A stretch of DNA of 64,000 nt from Berberis thunbergii (taxonomy: Eukaryota > Streptophyta > Magnoliopsida > Ranunculales > Berberidaceae). The notes under the pieces were generated by a model. It did no database searches, was not told where the DNA came from, and was given only the letters and a program-made list of their open reading frames with translations. Location: assembly GCA_003290165.1 (NCBI GenBank), contig QNQO01006221.1, positions 1 to 64,000 of the forward strand, in the 5' to 3' direction. The translations under genes and the position numbers were made by a program. Below, one piece after another: positions 13,201 through 24,911 of the stretch (position 1 is the stretch's first letter; each line of letters begins with the position of its first letter).

Positions 13201-15697
13201 GTTTTCTTAATTGTTTCTTTAATTTTAAATCATTACAAATTTGAAGGGCGCATTTATTAATAAATGCTATTAAATCGCCAAATGTTAAGAGTTCATACTG
13301 TATGTCACCTCCATGCTGTTCTTGAAGTCTAGTACGAACGGTTTCAGCAAAGATTTCAGGAAGACCTGAAATAAACTTACGTTTCCAGAATGGATTTGCT
13401 GCATCTGTCTGAAGCATAACTCTTTTCATGAAGATATCTTTGTAATATCTAAAGTGACTAAGAGTTGGACACTTATGAGACATGAGCAAATCTTTGGCTT
13501 TACCTTGATACTCATTTGGATTTCCTAAGAAATGCCTAAGAATACTTTGAATTAAGGTAGGCACACTGTCAGGAACGAAAGTTTCTTGACCAAGATCATT
13601 TTCAATTTTAATTGGATTTCCATCTGGACCAATTTTCTTTGCAAATAAGATTTCAGTTTTTTCCGAATGAGTGAGATAATTATCCCACCATCCTTTGATT
13701 AAACCGGAGAATCCTTGAATAATGATGGATGCAATGGTGTGATCGTCTTTGCCTTCTGCTCTGTGAGTAGAAGCCATCATCACCATTTCTTGAGTTAATT
13801 CAAGGATTGCATCTTCACTAACGCCATCAATATTCCAAATATATAATTCTTTTGTTGAAAAAGAACCAAAAGTCTGAAGATTTCGTTCTTCAAACTGCAT
13901 ATCTGGAAATGAAGGTCTAGGGTAAAAATTCCTAGATACAGGCATTGGATTTTTCCATTTTGGGTGTTTTGATGCGGTTTTAGCATGTCTAATGGGGTTT
14001 GCCTGATATGGAATGTAATTTAAACGATCCAATTCAGACATAGGATCAAAATCAGCACTGATGTCTGAATCACAGTCAGTTATGGCTGGATTAGACAAAG
14101 TATTGATACTTAATCTTGAACCCAGTTTTAAAGCATCTAATTTAGCATCAATTTCTTTCAATAAATTTGTTTTAGAAGAAAAGGTGTTAGGAGCCAAAGG
14201 TTCAGGAATTTGAAAGTAAACATTCTGTTTCTTTTGTTCCTGTTCTTTGATAACTTTGTCTTCTAATTGTTTCTTTTTTAGTTCATTAGTGACTAGTTGG
14301 TCTTGAACTAATTTTTCACCAAGTTCAGATAGAAGCAAATTTGTATAGTTATTCTGATGAATCAGAGTACTAACAAAATCTTCTGTTTGATGAGAAAAGG
14401 GTGAAGCAATGTATTGTTTGTCAGAAACTTTGAATTGAAGATCTACCATAGGAGGTAGAACTGATCTGACTGTTTTCTTTTCTGGGTGATTAGTCCAGAT
14501 TTTGGGAGTAATATTTAACACATGAATTTGAGGAATATAAATATTATAATACCAGTCTAAGAAAGGTATGTTTTCTTTTAGTTCCTCACAACATGTATAA
14601 AAAGGTTTATTCAGTTCTTTGCGTTCAGATTCAGAAGTCTGGGCAATGAACTTTTCTCTACGTTCGTCATTTTCTAGAGATAAAAATTCTCTTTTAATTT
14701 TTTCTTTATCTAATTTAAAAGTTTTTGATAAAGCTTGAACCCTAGGAATTCTAAATTCCATTTCAGATTGTGTAGGGGATTGATTTGCTTCAGAAGTCTC
14801 TGGGACTTCTTCTTGATTATAAACTGGTTGAGGAATTTGAGGATAGTTAGGATTGTTCCTAATATTCCTTAATTGAAGATGAGGAATCACTTCAGGAGTT
14901 GAAGTTCTTGAAGGGATCCTGGTAGGAGCAGTTCTGAATGAAGATTCAGATCTTCTTCCAGAATCAAACTTAGAAGGATCAAAAATGGTGCTTCTGACAT
15001 CATTGAATCTTAGTTCAACAGATCCATCAGGGAATGATAGAATTCTGTCAATCTCACTTGGAGGAAGTTTCTTTGGGTTTGAAACTCCTTCAATGATCCA
15101 TGACTCAGGAAGAGTAACCTGATCCCATTTTATCGTTCTGGGAACAATAACATTAGTTTTTTGGTCATTGACCTCAAAGAGAGTAGTATGACCTCGATCA
15201 TCAATTTGTATAGCACGTGGCTTTAATTGAGTTTTCATTGCTTTATAAGTGATTTTGTAAATTAAAGCAAATGGTTCAGAACCTTCAGCCATATCAAAGC
15301 CTGAAGTCTGAATATTGAGAGTGAGTGTCTCGAGGATGTGTGGATCACAAAGAGACACAGAGAAGTCAGGGTAACAGTTAAAATAAACTGGACCCATTGA
15401 AAGTGAAGACTCTGCAATTCCAAGCAGAGAATCACTGAATTTATTGTGTCTACAGTCGCGGAGAGCAACTAAGGCACAAGTGTCAAGTCCTAACCTAGTT
15501 AAAGGTTTAAGGCTATTTGAATTAATCCCAAGTGGAGATACTTGTATTTTCTTTGATTAAAGACTGGATTGTTTGAGAATTAAGTAATTGTTTTGAGTCT
15601 AAGGATTTGTTTATCGGTACTGTTTGTTCAACAATACTAATTAAATCCTCAGTTTTTTTAGAAAATATTGACTTAGAAATCTCATAAATTTCCTTTT
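10293..15697 (-). pseudogene. Unit 2 ORF1 polyprotein, broken at about six sites
   Basis: Frame breaks are single missing bases in T runs near 15547, 15506, 13090, 11035, 10886 and 10787. The longest open pieces are 12851-15397 (movement protein to capsid) and 11022-13106 (zinc knuckle, protease and most of RT). The 5' end is lost to the inversion. The RT has Trp in DWYKTAF in place of Arg, as in units 3 and 4; the change is C to T at a CG site on the coding strand, so Trp is probably the derived state. Confidence 0.85.
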
Positions 15698-16047
15698 TGG
15701 TATCAGAGCCATCCTTTTCCTTTTTGCCCCGGGAAGGTTAGTGAGTCCAAGGTACTGTTGGTCAGCCGTTGATAGCGTTGGTCAGTCGCATAGAGTGTTG
15801 GTCAGCCGTTAGGAACCAGATCCAGTGTAAGTCGCCATGGTGTGCGCTAGCGAGATCTAGGTTAGGTGGTCCCACTCAGATGGTCCAGCTGTAGGTGGTC
15901 CGAGTACAGTGTTCCTTACCCATCCTCAAAGCAATTTTGAAAAGATGTCTTTGTTTTCAAAATTCTCTAGAACATCTAGTTCTAGGTCAAACAGTTTACC
16001 AACCAAAATGGAAGGTAGAATTTCTGAAGTTGAACAAGATTTACAAA
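15698..16047 (+). other. Inverted primer-site/leader/ORF1-start segment, unit 2
   Basis: Same 350-bp inversion, same breakpoints and same perfect TGGTATCAGAGC (15698-15709) as in unit 1. Identical breakpoints in three units show that the inversion happened once and was then copied with the unit. Confidence 0.9.
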
Positions 16048-16068
16048 CCAATTTTCACCAGGACCTAT

Positions 16069-16954
16069 AGTTTTCGATTTTACAGGTTACAACTTTTCAC
16101 AGAAGAGATAGAATAAATGGAAGAACAAAGAAGAAGATAACTATACACAAAAGAATAATAGGAAAGAAGGATAACAACCAATGAAACAAAGGAGAGAAGA
16201 AGAACAGTATAAGCATTAAATAGCATAAAAATGCAAGAATTAAAAAGATTTCATCCATGAGATGAATTTTTAAAGATCTTAACTTTTAAGTTAAGTATTT
16301 GGAAAACAGAATTCAAAGAGCTCTACTTTGTATTGTCCAAGAGAACACCCGATTCACTTCTTAGGGTGACTTTGATAGTTCAACCAAGTCCAATACTTTC
16401 TTTTAAGTAGAGATTTTGTATAAGAAAAGAAATCAGAGAGATGTATATAAGAAAGGATGCTTATATATTGATAAGAAAATATTGAAAGTAATTACAGAGG
16501 GAACGTAGAAACTTACAGGTGGTTAGGATGTACATAAAAGAGATGGAGAGGAAAGCTTACAAACGTAGATAGCTAGGGGATACAGAACAGGTTTGGGGTT
16601 CTAATTCGATCTGCCTTGCTCTGGAAGAGCTTTCTCTTATTTATAGATAGAGAGAGTGAAGAGATAAGACTCTTCTATTAGTGGAGGATGAGCTGGAGGC
16701 TTATCCTTTGTATTGATTGAGGGTGAACTGTAGACACATGCTTGTCACTGTACACCTTTTGACTGTCGGCAGGTACTGTTGAAGATGCTTCAACTGTAGC
16801 TGTACTTATTGGATTCACTGTAGCTTCACGCGGAGGCTTTTTGAGAAAAGAAAATGATGCTTGTCGATCTGTCTGTTGACTATGGCCGAAAGCAAATTTG
16901 TTTGATAATGGAGGTGGCAGATGCTGCCTTTGAAAATAATGGACGTGGGTCCAT
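16069..16954 (-). promoter_or_regulatory. Unit 3 intergenic promoter and leader region
   Basis: TATA box TATAAATA on the minus strand (complement of 16638-16645). The leader reads left into the inverted segment of unit 2. The short hydrophobic leader ORF is at 16097-16258. Confidence 0.5.
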
Positions 16955-18157
16955 TTACAAATCACGAGGATCAATGATACCATAACAGTCATCTTCATTG
17001 AGATCAACTGTTTGATCATCTTCTTCATCTTCTTCAGCTTCATCAGAACATATCTGTGACAAAGTTTCAATGAGCTGAGCTCTGGTTGGTTTGGTCTTGA
17101 TCTTCTGTAGAATCTGCTGCTTCAGCTGTTTGATGTTGGAGGATGATTCTGAAGGAGGACCTATTGGGACTGGAACATTTGGTGTAGAAGACACCTCTTT
17201 TTTGGAGAAAAAGGCTGTTACACCTTCTTTAGTTACCTTTGAATGGTCAAACCTTTGCCACCATTTTACTTTGTAGCGTCGGCACAACCATGAAGGTTTT
17301 GATTTGGAAAGGGCGCCTGGAGCATCAGGGTTGGAACAGACATAATCCCAACACATAATCCAGGCAAGATTGAAACGAATAAAGAACCAGATTGACAAAA
17401 CCTGTTGATCAATAGGCTCAGGAGGCTGGTACTTGTCACGAAAGACATTCCATCCTTCTCGAACTGGAGATGGAAGGATATCAAGAACTGGACCAAATGA
17501 GCTCCACCATTGATGTTGAAACCAGAATGGTAGAATTTTGGTATTGAATTTTTTACAAAATAGAAAGAACCAAGAATGGCCCGATTGATGGGGACTTATA
17601 AGAAATGCTCGGGTCCAAGCATTCTTATAATCATAGTAGCTATAAGTTTGGGGAACATAGCTCTGTGAGAGCCTCTTGTGGAATCGAGGGTGTTGATTCC
17701 ATTCTGCTTCAGTCAGAATTTTGAAAATCTGACATTTGGAAAAAGTGATTCGAGTCTTAGTCTCATCATAGTGATGAGTAACAGAGATAGAATCAGAATC
17801 TACCAGAATGAATTCATAAAATTCTCTGGTTTTGAAGGCATCTGTTTCTTCATATTGTTGATCTGAAGAATACAGATTCCTGGCAATTGCATAAGGATCA
17901 GAGAGAAGAACTCTGAATTGAGGTTCAACAATACCTAACAAATCTAGGTTGGTCTTGTTGATATATTGAAGAGGTGCCTGATTAGGCTTTGAAAAACTTA
18001 CCAGAGATGATAGCTCCTTGGCTTGATCAAGAGCTGAAAATTTCTGGGTTAATTGAAGAGCATAAGAAAGAGGGGCTGGCTGCAAAGAAGCAGAAGGCGT
18101 CTTTGCATAGCTTGCCTTTGATTTGGGTTTGGGAGATGAGTTAGAAGAAGAACTCAT
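16955..18157 (-). CDS. Unit 3 ORF2, unknown-function florendovirus protein
   Basis: An open frame of 400 residues. The ATG at 18157 overlaps the TGA of ORF1 as ATGA, which suggests translation by reinitiation after ORF1. The N-terminal 60 residues are rich in Ser, Pro, Ala and Lys. Residues of about 160-310 are unusually rich in Trp, Phe and Tyr ([25 protein letters not shown]). A Gln/Lys-rich helix-like stretch ([14 protein letters not shown]) follows near residue 340, and the end is a strongly acidic tail. No signal peptide or known domain is recognised. The aromatic block suggests a folded globular core, but no function should be inferred. Confidence 0.75.
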   Translation of the reverse strand: MSSSSNSSPKPKSKASYAKTPSASLQPAPLSYALQLTQKFSALDQAKELSSLVSFSKPNQAPLQYINKTNLDLLGIVEPQFRVLLSDPYAIARNLYSSDQQYEETDAFKTREFYEFILVDSDSISVTHHYDETKTRITFSKCQIFKILTEAEWNQHPRFHKRLSQSYVPQTYSYYDYKNAWTRAFLISPHQSGHSWFFLFCKKFNTKILPFWFQHQWWSSFGPVLDILPSPVREGWNVFRDKYQPPEPIDQQVLSIWFFIRFNLAWIMCWDYVCSNPDAPGALSKSKPSWLCRRYKVKWWQRFDHSKVTKEGVTAFFSKKEVSSTPNVPVPIGPPSESSSNIKQLKQQILQKIKTKPTRAQLIETLSQICSDEAEEDEEDDQTVDLNEDDCYGIIDPRDL

Positions 18158-21100
18158 CTTTGAAGGAACTCACGGGAGAGAAAGTCTGCCAGTGAGTTGT
18201 CTTTTCCCTTTATATATTTGATATCAAAATCAAATGCAGAAATCAAGCCTTGCCATCTGGCGAAAATCTGTTTGGAAACCAAATTTAAAACATCTTTAGT
18301 TAAAATGTCTTTTGCAGATTGGCAATCAATTTGTAATAAAAAATTTTGATTAATTAAATCATCTTGAAATTTCATGATGCACAATACGATAGATAAAACT
18401 TCTTTTTTGACCGTAGAATAATTTATCTGGGTAGAATTCCAAATACCTGAATGGTATCGGACTAATTGGATAGTAGAGGACTGGGGTAGACGTTGTTTTA
18501 GAATACCACCATACCCATGATTGGATGCATCTGTTTCTACTATTTTGAAGGCATCGGGATCAGCAATTCCTAGACAAGGAAGACTTTTGACTTGGCTTTT
18601 GACTTGGCGGACTATGGAAGTATGGGCTTCAGTCCATGGGCTTGGGTTTTTCTTAAGGCGACTGTACAAAGGCTTAATTAAAACACGGAGGCCTTTATAA
18701 AAATCTGCTACATAATTTAAAGATCCAAGAAATCTTTGTAATTGGTTTTTTTCCCGGATTTCATCTGGAAATTTGTCAGCAAATTCTATTGTTCTTGAAA
18801 TTGGGGTAATCATCCCATTGAAAATTTTATGACCTAAAAATCTAACATTTGTTTGAAACAAATTGATTTTGGTTGGAGATAAAACTAATCCATTCTTTTT
18901 AATACAGTTTTCAAATTGATATAAGTGTTTCCAGTGTTGGGGAACACTTTCAGAAAAAACAAGTATATCATCGATATACACAATGGTGAATTGCGAAAAT
19001 TGGGAAAGAATATCATTCATGATATTCTGGAATTCACTTGGAGCGTTTTTGAGACCGAAAGGCATAACATTCCACTCATAATGTCCAAAGGGAACATTAA
19101 AAGCGGTTTTATACCAGTCTTTGGGATGAACCTGGATTTGCCAAAATCCAGATTTAAGATCAAACTTAGAGAAGACACAAGCATTGTGTAGTCTTTTAAG
19201 AAGATCTCTCTGAGAAGGGATTGGATATCTGATCCATTGAAGAACCTGATTTAAAGGTTTATAATTTATTACAAGACGAGGACTTCCTCGTTCAATTTCA
19301 GCATTTTTATTGACATAAAAAGCAGCACAACTCCAAGGAGATTTAGAATCTCTTATGAGTCGTTTTTCTTTTAAAGTTTTAATTTCTTGTTTGCAAAATT
19401 CCATAAGTTCACTATTCATTTGAATAGGACGAGCTTTAGTAGGAATTTTTCTTTCATCAAATCCTGGTTCATAAGGAAGACGAACCACGTGTTGTGATCT
19501 ATACCAAAATGCATTTGGGAGATTTGAACAAAGTTCATCCTGTAAATGCTTTTGATACTGAATGATTGATTGATTGAAGCCTAGGCTCCTGGATTTGATC
19601 AGCAACCCTTTTATATTCAATCTCATGTTTCAGAAAGTTTAACTGCTGGGTTTTGCAGATTAAACGATTTAGAAACTTCTGCTTAGTAACTTGGTTGAGT
19701 TCATAAGCTGTTGATGAGAATAAAAATGGAAATTCAAGTTTGGTACCAAGAATGGTAGTTGAAATTCCTTTTTTATCAACTGAAAAAGGAGAGATTGCAT
19801 TGATAAAAGGAGTACCTAATATCATTTTTTGTTCCATATTCTTAACAAGAAGAAAATGTTGCTTAATGCAAATGTTCTTTTTGCAAATATGGGCATTGGT
19901 TAGTTTAAAAGAAATTTGAAGTTTAGAATTGTCTGTAGTATACAGACTTTGCGAAGTTTGTTGGAAGTACTGAGTAGGTACTACTCCTTCTTGAATACAA
20001 TTCATATCAGCGCCTGAATCTATAAGTGCAATAGCTGATATAGTTGTTTGATTATAAATGTTTAAGGTTATAGCCACATACCACTTTTGAATGGTAACCA
20101 CATGTGGTGTAACCGGTTTCTTATTTAGATTACAGAGAAAATCTGCATGTTTTTGTTTGGATGAAGAAGGTTGTGGTGCAGAGATAACAGGAGTTATTTC
20201 TTCTTCTTGTCCAGACAAAACGGGAAACTGATTTTCTTGTAACATTTGAATTTGAAGATCAGTTAGATTTTGGTGTTGTTTTAACTGATTAATTTCTTTC
20301 TTAAGATTGTTGACTTCATGTTGTAAATCAGAAAGATTAACAGGAGAAGCATTGTTTTTTGTTTGATTAAACCTGTTAATGATTTCACGGTGATCATAAA
20401 ATGAAGTGATCACATCAGGTGGAGATTTAGTTTGTGAAATTGATTTTTTTATGTGTTGAAGATATTCAGTCTTCATTTGAGGGTCATCAATTTTATCAAC
20501 AAAATCTAACAGTATTTGAGACTGCTTATTTTGAGATAACATATTGATCTTTGGTTTTGCAGAGAGATGACATAAACATGCACCTGGAGTACAATCACAA
20601 GATTGTTCGGAAGAATCAGAAGAATCGCAAGAATAATTAAGATTATTCATCTGGAATTCTGGTTCAGAAGAAGAATCAGAATCTGAGTCAATTAAACAAT
20701 TTAAAAACATATGCTTTATGTTTTTGGGAAGATCAAGGGCTTGGACCTTTTGAGCCGTTCTGCACTGTTTTGCATAATGGCCGGGTTGTCCACATTTGAA
20801 GCAAACAGGCTTTGAAGTGGATCCTTTTTTAAAGGGTTTGGACTTATGTGTCCCATGTTTCTTGGGCTTGCTAAAATACTGTTCAAGTGGTTTAGCAGGC
20901 TTTGGACCATAAGGTTTTTTCTGTTTAAACTGTCGGGCCGGATTGGACCGATATTTTTGTTTGGAAGTCCAATGGGTTTTAGAGTTTAAATGGGCTGGAT
21001 AATGAAAATCATCAAATCCATATTGTTGACAAAAATCACCTAATTCTTTAGGTCCAGTAATGTGCTGTTTTCTTAATTGTTTCTTTAATTTTAAATCATT

Positions 21101-23565
21101 ACAAATTTGAAGGGCGCATTTATTAATAAATGCTATTAAATCGCCAAATGTTAAGAGTTCATACTGTATGTCACCTCCATGCTGTTCTTGAAGTCTAGTA
21201 CGAACGGTTTCAGCAAAGATTTCAGGAAGACCTGAAATAAACTTACGTTTCCAGAATGGATTTGCTGCATCTGTCTGAAGCATAACTCTTTTCATGAAGA
21301 TATCTTTGTAATATCTAAAGTGACTAAGAGTTGGACACTTATGAGACATGAGCAAATCTTTGGCTTTACCTTGATACTCATTTGGATTTCCTAAGAAATG
21401 CCTAAGAATACTTTGAATTAAGGTAGGCACACTGTCAGGAACGAAAGTTTCTTGACCAAGATCATTTTCAATTTTAATTGGATTTCCATCTGGACCAATT
21501 TTCTTTGCAAATAAGATTTCAGTTTTTTCCGAATGAGTGAGATAATTATCCCACCATCCTTTGATTAAACCGGAGAATCCTTGAATAATGATGGATGCAA
21601 TGGTGTGATCGTCTTTGCCTTCTGCTCTGTGAGTAGAAGCCATCATCACCATTTCTTGAGTTAATTCAAGGATTGCATCTTCACTAACGCCATCAATATT
21701 CCAAATATATAATTCTTTTGTTGAAAAAGAACCAAAAGTCTGAAGATTTCGTTCTTCAAACTGCATATCTGGAAATGAAGGTCTAGGGTAAAAATTCCTA
21801 GATACAGGCATTGGATTTTTCCATTTTGGGTGTTTTGATGCGGTTTTAGCATGTCTAATGGGGTTTGCCTGATATGGAATGTAATTTAAACGATCCAATT
21901 CAGACATAGGATCAAAATCAGCACTGATGTCTGAATCACAGTCAGTTATAGCTGGATTAGACAAAGTATTGATACTTAATCTTGAACCCAGTTTTAAAGC
22001 ATCTAATTTAGCATCAATTTCTTTCAATAAATTTGTTTTAGAAGAAAAGGTGTTAGGAGCCAAAGGTTCAGGAATTTGAAAGTAAACATTCTGTTTCTTT
22101 TGTTCCTGTTCTTTGATAACTTTGTCTTCTAATTGTTTCTTTTTTAGTTCATTAGTGACTAGTTGGTCTTGAACTAATTTTTCACCAAGTTCAGATAGAA
22201 GCAAATTTGTATAGTTATTCTGATGAATCAGAGTACTAACAAAATCTTCTGTTTGATGAGAAAAGGGTGAAGCAATGTATTGTTTGTCAGAAACTTTGAA
22301 TTGAAGATCTACCATAGGAGGTAGAACTGATCTGACTGTTTTCTTTTCTGGGTGATTAGTCCAGATTTTGGGAGTAATATTTAACACATGAATTTGAGGA
22401 ATATAAATATTATAATACCAGTCTAAGAAAGGTATGTTTTCTTTTAGTTCCTCACAACATGTATAAAAAGGTTTATTCAGTTCTTTGCGTTCAGATTCAG
22501 AAGTCTGGGCAATGAACTTTTCTCTACGTTCGTCATTTTCTAGAGATAAAAATTCTCTTTTAATTTTTTCTTTATCTAATTTAAAAGTTTTTGATAAAGC
22601 TTGAACCCTAGGAATTCTAAATTCCATTTCAGATTGTGTAGGGGATTGATTTGCTTCAGAAGTCTCTGGGACTTCTTCTTGATTATAAACTGGTTGAGGA
22701 ATTTGAGGATAGTTAGGATTGTTCCTAATATTCCTTAATTGAAGATGAGGAATCACTTCAGGAGTTGAAGTTCTTGAAGGGATCCTGGTAGGAGCAGTTC
22801 TGAATGAAGATTCAGATCTTCTTCCAGAATCAAACTTAGAAGGATCAAAAATGGTGCTTCTGACATCATTGAATCTTAGTTCAACAGATCCATCAGGGAA
22901 TGATAGAATTCTGTCAATCTCACTTGGAGGAAGTTTCTTTGGGTTTGAAACTCCTTCAATGATCCATGACTCAGGAAGAGTAACCTGATCCCATTTTATC
23001 GTTCTGGGAACAATAACATTAGTTTTTTGGTCATTGACCTCAAAGAGAGTAGTATGACCTCGATCATCAATTTGTATAGCACGTGGCTTTAATTGAGTTT
23101 TCATTGCTTTATAAGTGATTTTGTAAATTAAAGCAAATGGTTCAGAACCTTCAGCCATATCAAAGCCTGAAGTCTGAATATTGAGAGTGAGTGTCTCGAG
23201 GATGTGTGGATCACAAAGAGACACAGAGAAGTCAGGGTAACAGTTAAAATAAACTGGACCCATTGAAAGTGAAGACTCTGCAATTCCAAGCAGAGAATCA
23301 CTGAATTTATTGTGTCTACAGTCGCGGAGAGCAACTAAGGCACAAGTGTCAAGTCCTAACCTAGTTAAAGGTTTTAAGGCTATTTGAATTAATCCCAAGT
23401 GGAGATACTTGTATTTTTCTTTGATTAAAGACTGGATTGTTTGAGAATTAAGTAATTGTTTTGAGTCTAAGGATTTGTTTATCGGTACTGTTTGTTCAAC
23501 AATACTAATTAAATCCTCAGTTTTTTTAGAAAATATTGACTTAGAAATCTCATAAATTTCCTTTT
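18154..23565 (-). pseudogene. Unit 3 ORF1 polyprotein, one frameshift, 5' end inverted away
   Basis: Open from near 23565 through movement protein, capsid, zinc knuckle and protease, then broken near 19566, where units 4-6 read gatttgtgattg and this unit has gattgattgattg (one extra base, a tandem gatt slippage). RT and RNase H continue open to the stop at 18154. The normal ATG is missing; the first in-frame ATG downstream of the inversion is well inside the movement domain (residue MGPVY), so an intact amino end cannot be made from this unit. Confidence 0.85.
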
Positions 23566-23915
23566 TGGTATCAGAGCCATCCTTTTCCTTTTTGCCCCGG
23601 GAAGGTTAGTGAGTCCAAGGTACTGTTGGTCAGCCGTTGATAGCGTTGGTCAGTCGCATAGAGTGTTGGTCAGCCGTTAGGAACCAGATCCAGTGTAAGT
23701 CGCCATGGTGTGCGCTAGCGAGATCTAGGTTAGGTGGTCCCACTCAGATGGTCCAGCTGTAGGTGGTCCGAGTACAGTGTTCCTTACCCATCCTCAAAGC
23801 AATTTTGAAAAGATGTCTTTGTTTTCAAAATTCTCTAGAACATCTAGTTCTAGGTCAAACAGTTTACCAACCAAAATGGAAGGTAGAATTTCTGAAGTTG
23901 AACAAGATTTACAAA
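23566..23915 (+). other. Inverted primer-site/leader/ORF1-start segment, unit 3
   Basis: Third copy of the same 350-bp inversion. The perfect TGGTATCAGAGC is at 23566-23577. The adjacent unit 4, to the right, has the segment in its normal orientation, so the boundary between inverted and non-inverted units lies between 23915 and 31456. Confidence 0.9.
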
Positions 23916-23936
23916 CCAATTTTCACCAGGACCTAT

Positions 23937-24822
23937 AGTTTTCGATTTTACAGGTTACAACTTTTCACAGAAGAGATAGAATAAATGGAAGAACAAAGAA
24001 GAAGATAACTATACACAAAAGAATAATAGGAAAGAAGGATAACAACCAATGAAACAAAGGAGAGAAGAAGAACAGTATAAGCATTAAATAGCATAAAAAT
24101 GCAAGAATTAAAAAGATTTCATCCATGAGATGAATTTTTAAAGATCTTAACTTTTAAGTTAAGTATTTGGAAAACAGAATTCAAAGAGCTCTACTTTGTA
24201 TTGTCCAAGAGAACACCCGATTCACTTCTTAGGGTGACTTTGATAGTTCAACCAAGTCCAATACTTTCTTTTAAGTAGAGATTTTGTATAAGAAAAGAAA
24301 TCAGAGAGATGTATATAAGAAAGGATGCTTATATATTGATAAGAAAATATTGAAAGTAATTACAGAGGGAACGTAGAAACTTACAGGTGGTTAGGATGTA
24401 CATAAAAGAGATGGAGAGGAAAGCTTACAAACGTAGATAGCTAGGGGATACAGAACAGGTTTGGGGTTCTAATTCGATCTGCCTTGCTCTGGAAGAGCTT
24501 TCTCTTATTTATAGATAGAGAGAGTGAAGAGATAAGACTCTTCTATTAGTGGAGGATGAGCTGGAGGCTTATCCTTTGTATTGATTGAGGGTGAACTGTA
24601 GACACATGCTTGTCACTGTACACCTTTTGACTGTCGGCAGGTACTGTTGAAGATGCTTCAACTGTAGCTGTACTTATTGGATTCACTGTAGCTTCACGCG
24701 GAGGCTTTTTGAGAAAAGAAAATGATGCTTGTCGATCTGTCTGTTGACTATGGCCGAAAGCAAATTTGTTTGATAATGGAGGTGGCAGATGCTGCCTTTG
24801 AAAATAATGGACGTGGGTCCAT
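23937..24822 (-). promoter_or_regulatory. Unit 4 intergenic promoter and leader region
   Basis: TATA box TATAAATA on the minus strand (complement of 24506-24513). Transcripts from it would lead into the inverted segment of unit 3, so this promoter cannot give a normal genomic RNA. The short hydrophobic leader ORF is at 23965-24126. Confidence 0.5.
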
Positions 24823-24911
24823 TTACAAATCACGAGGATCAATGATACCATAACAGTCATCTTCATTGAGATCAACTGTTTGATCATCTTCTTCATCTTC
24901 TTCAGCTTCAT
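24546..24911 (-). CDS. Possible small ORF3 overlapping the ORF2 end
   Basis: An ATG-started frame of 121 residues that begins inside the last 90 bases of ORF2 in another frame and runs about 280 bases past the ORF2 stop. It has a basic N-terminus ([13 protein letters not shown]), a hydrophobic stretch ([14 protein letters not shown]) that could span a membrane, and a Ser/Thr/Pro-rich tail. The same frame is open in all six units (961-1317, 8818-9183, 16678-17043, 32433-32798, 40317-40682), and the 9-bp deletion of unit 1 keeps it open. Because units are nearly identical, this is weak support. It has no start signal of its own beyond the ATG and may be chance. Confidence 0.3.
   Translation of the reverse strand: MKLKKMKKMIKQLISMKMTVMVSLILVICKWTHVHYFQRQHLPPPLSNKFAFGHSQQTDRQASFSFLKKPPREATVNPISTATVEASSTVPADSQKVYSDKHVSTVHPQSIQRISLQLILH

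Larger units (their letters stand above)
8209..16068 (-). mobile_element. Viral unit 2 (inverted 5' segment)
   Basis: A 7860-bp unit of the A-type haplotype shared with unit 3 (for example ccgaatgagtgag near 13664 and ccagtctttggg near 11250). It contains ORF2 remains 9095-10296, ORF1 remains 10293-15697 and the inverted segment 15698-16047. Seven one-base deletions, every one in a T or A run, break its genes. Confidence 0.85.
16069..23936 (-). mobile_element. Viral unit 3 (inverted 5' segment, genes nearly open)
   Basis: A 7868-bp unit. ORF2 is intact and ORF1 has a single frame break, but the inverted segment at 23566-23915 removes the ORF1 start and the sense primer site. It shares the A-type variants with unit 2 throughout. 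Confidence 0.85.
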
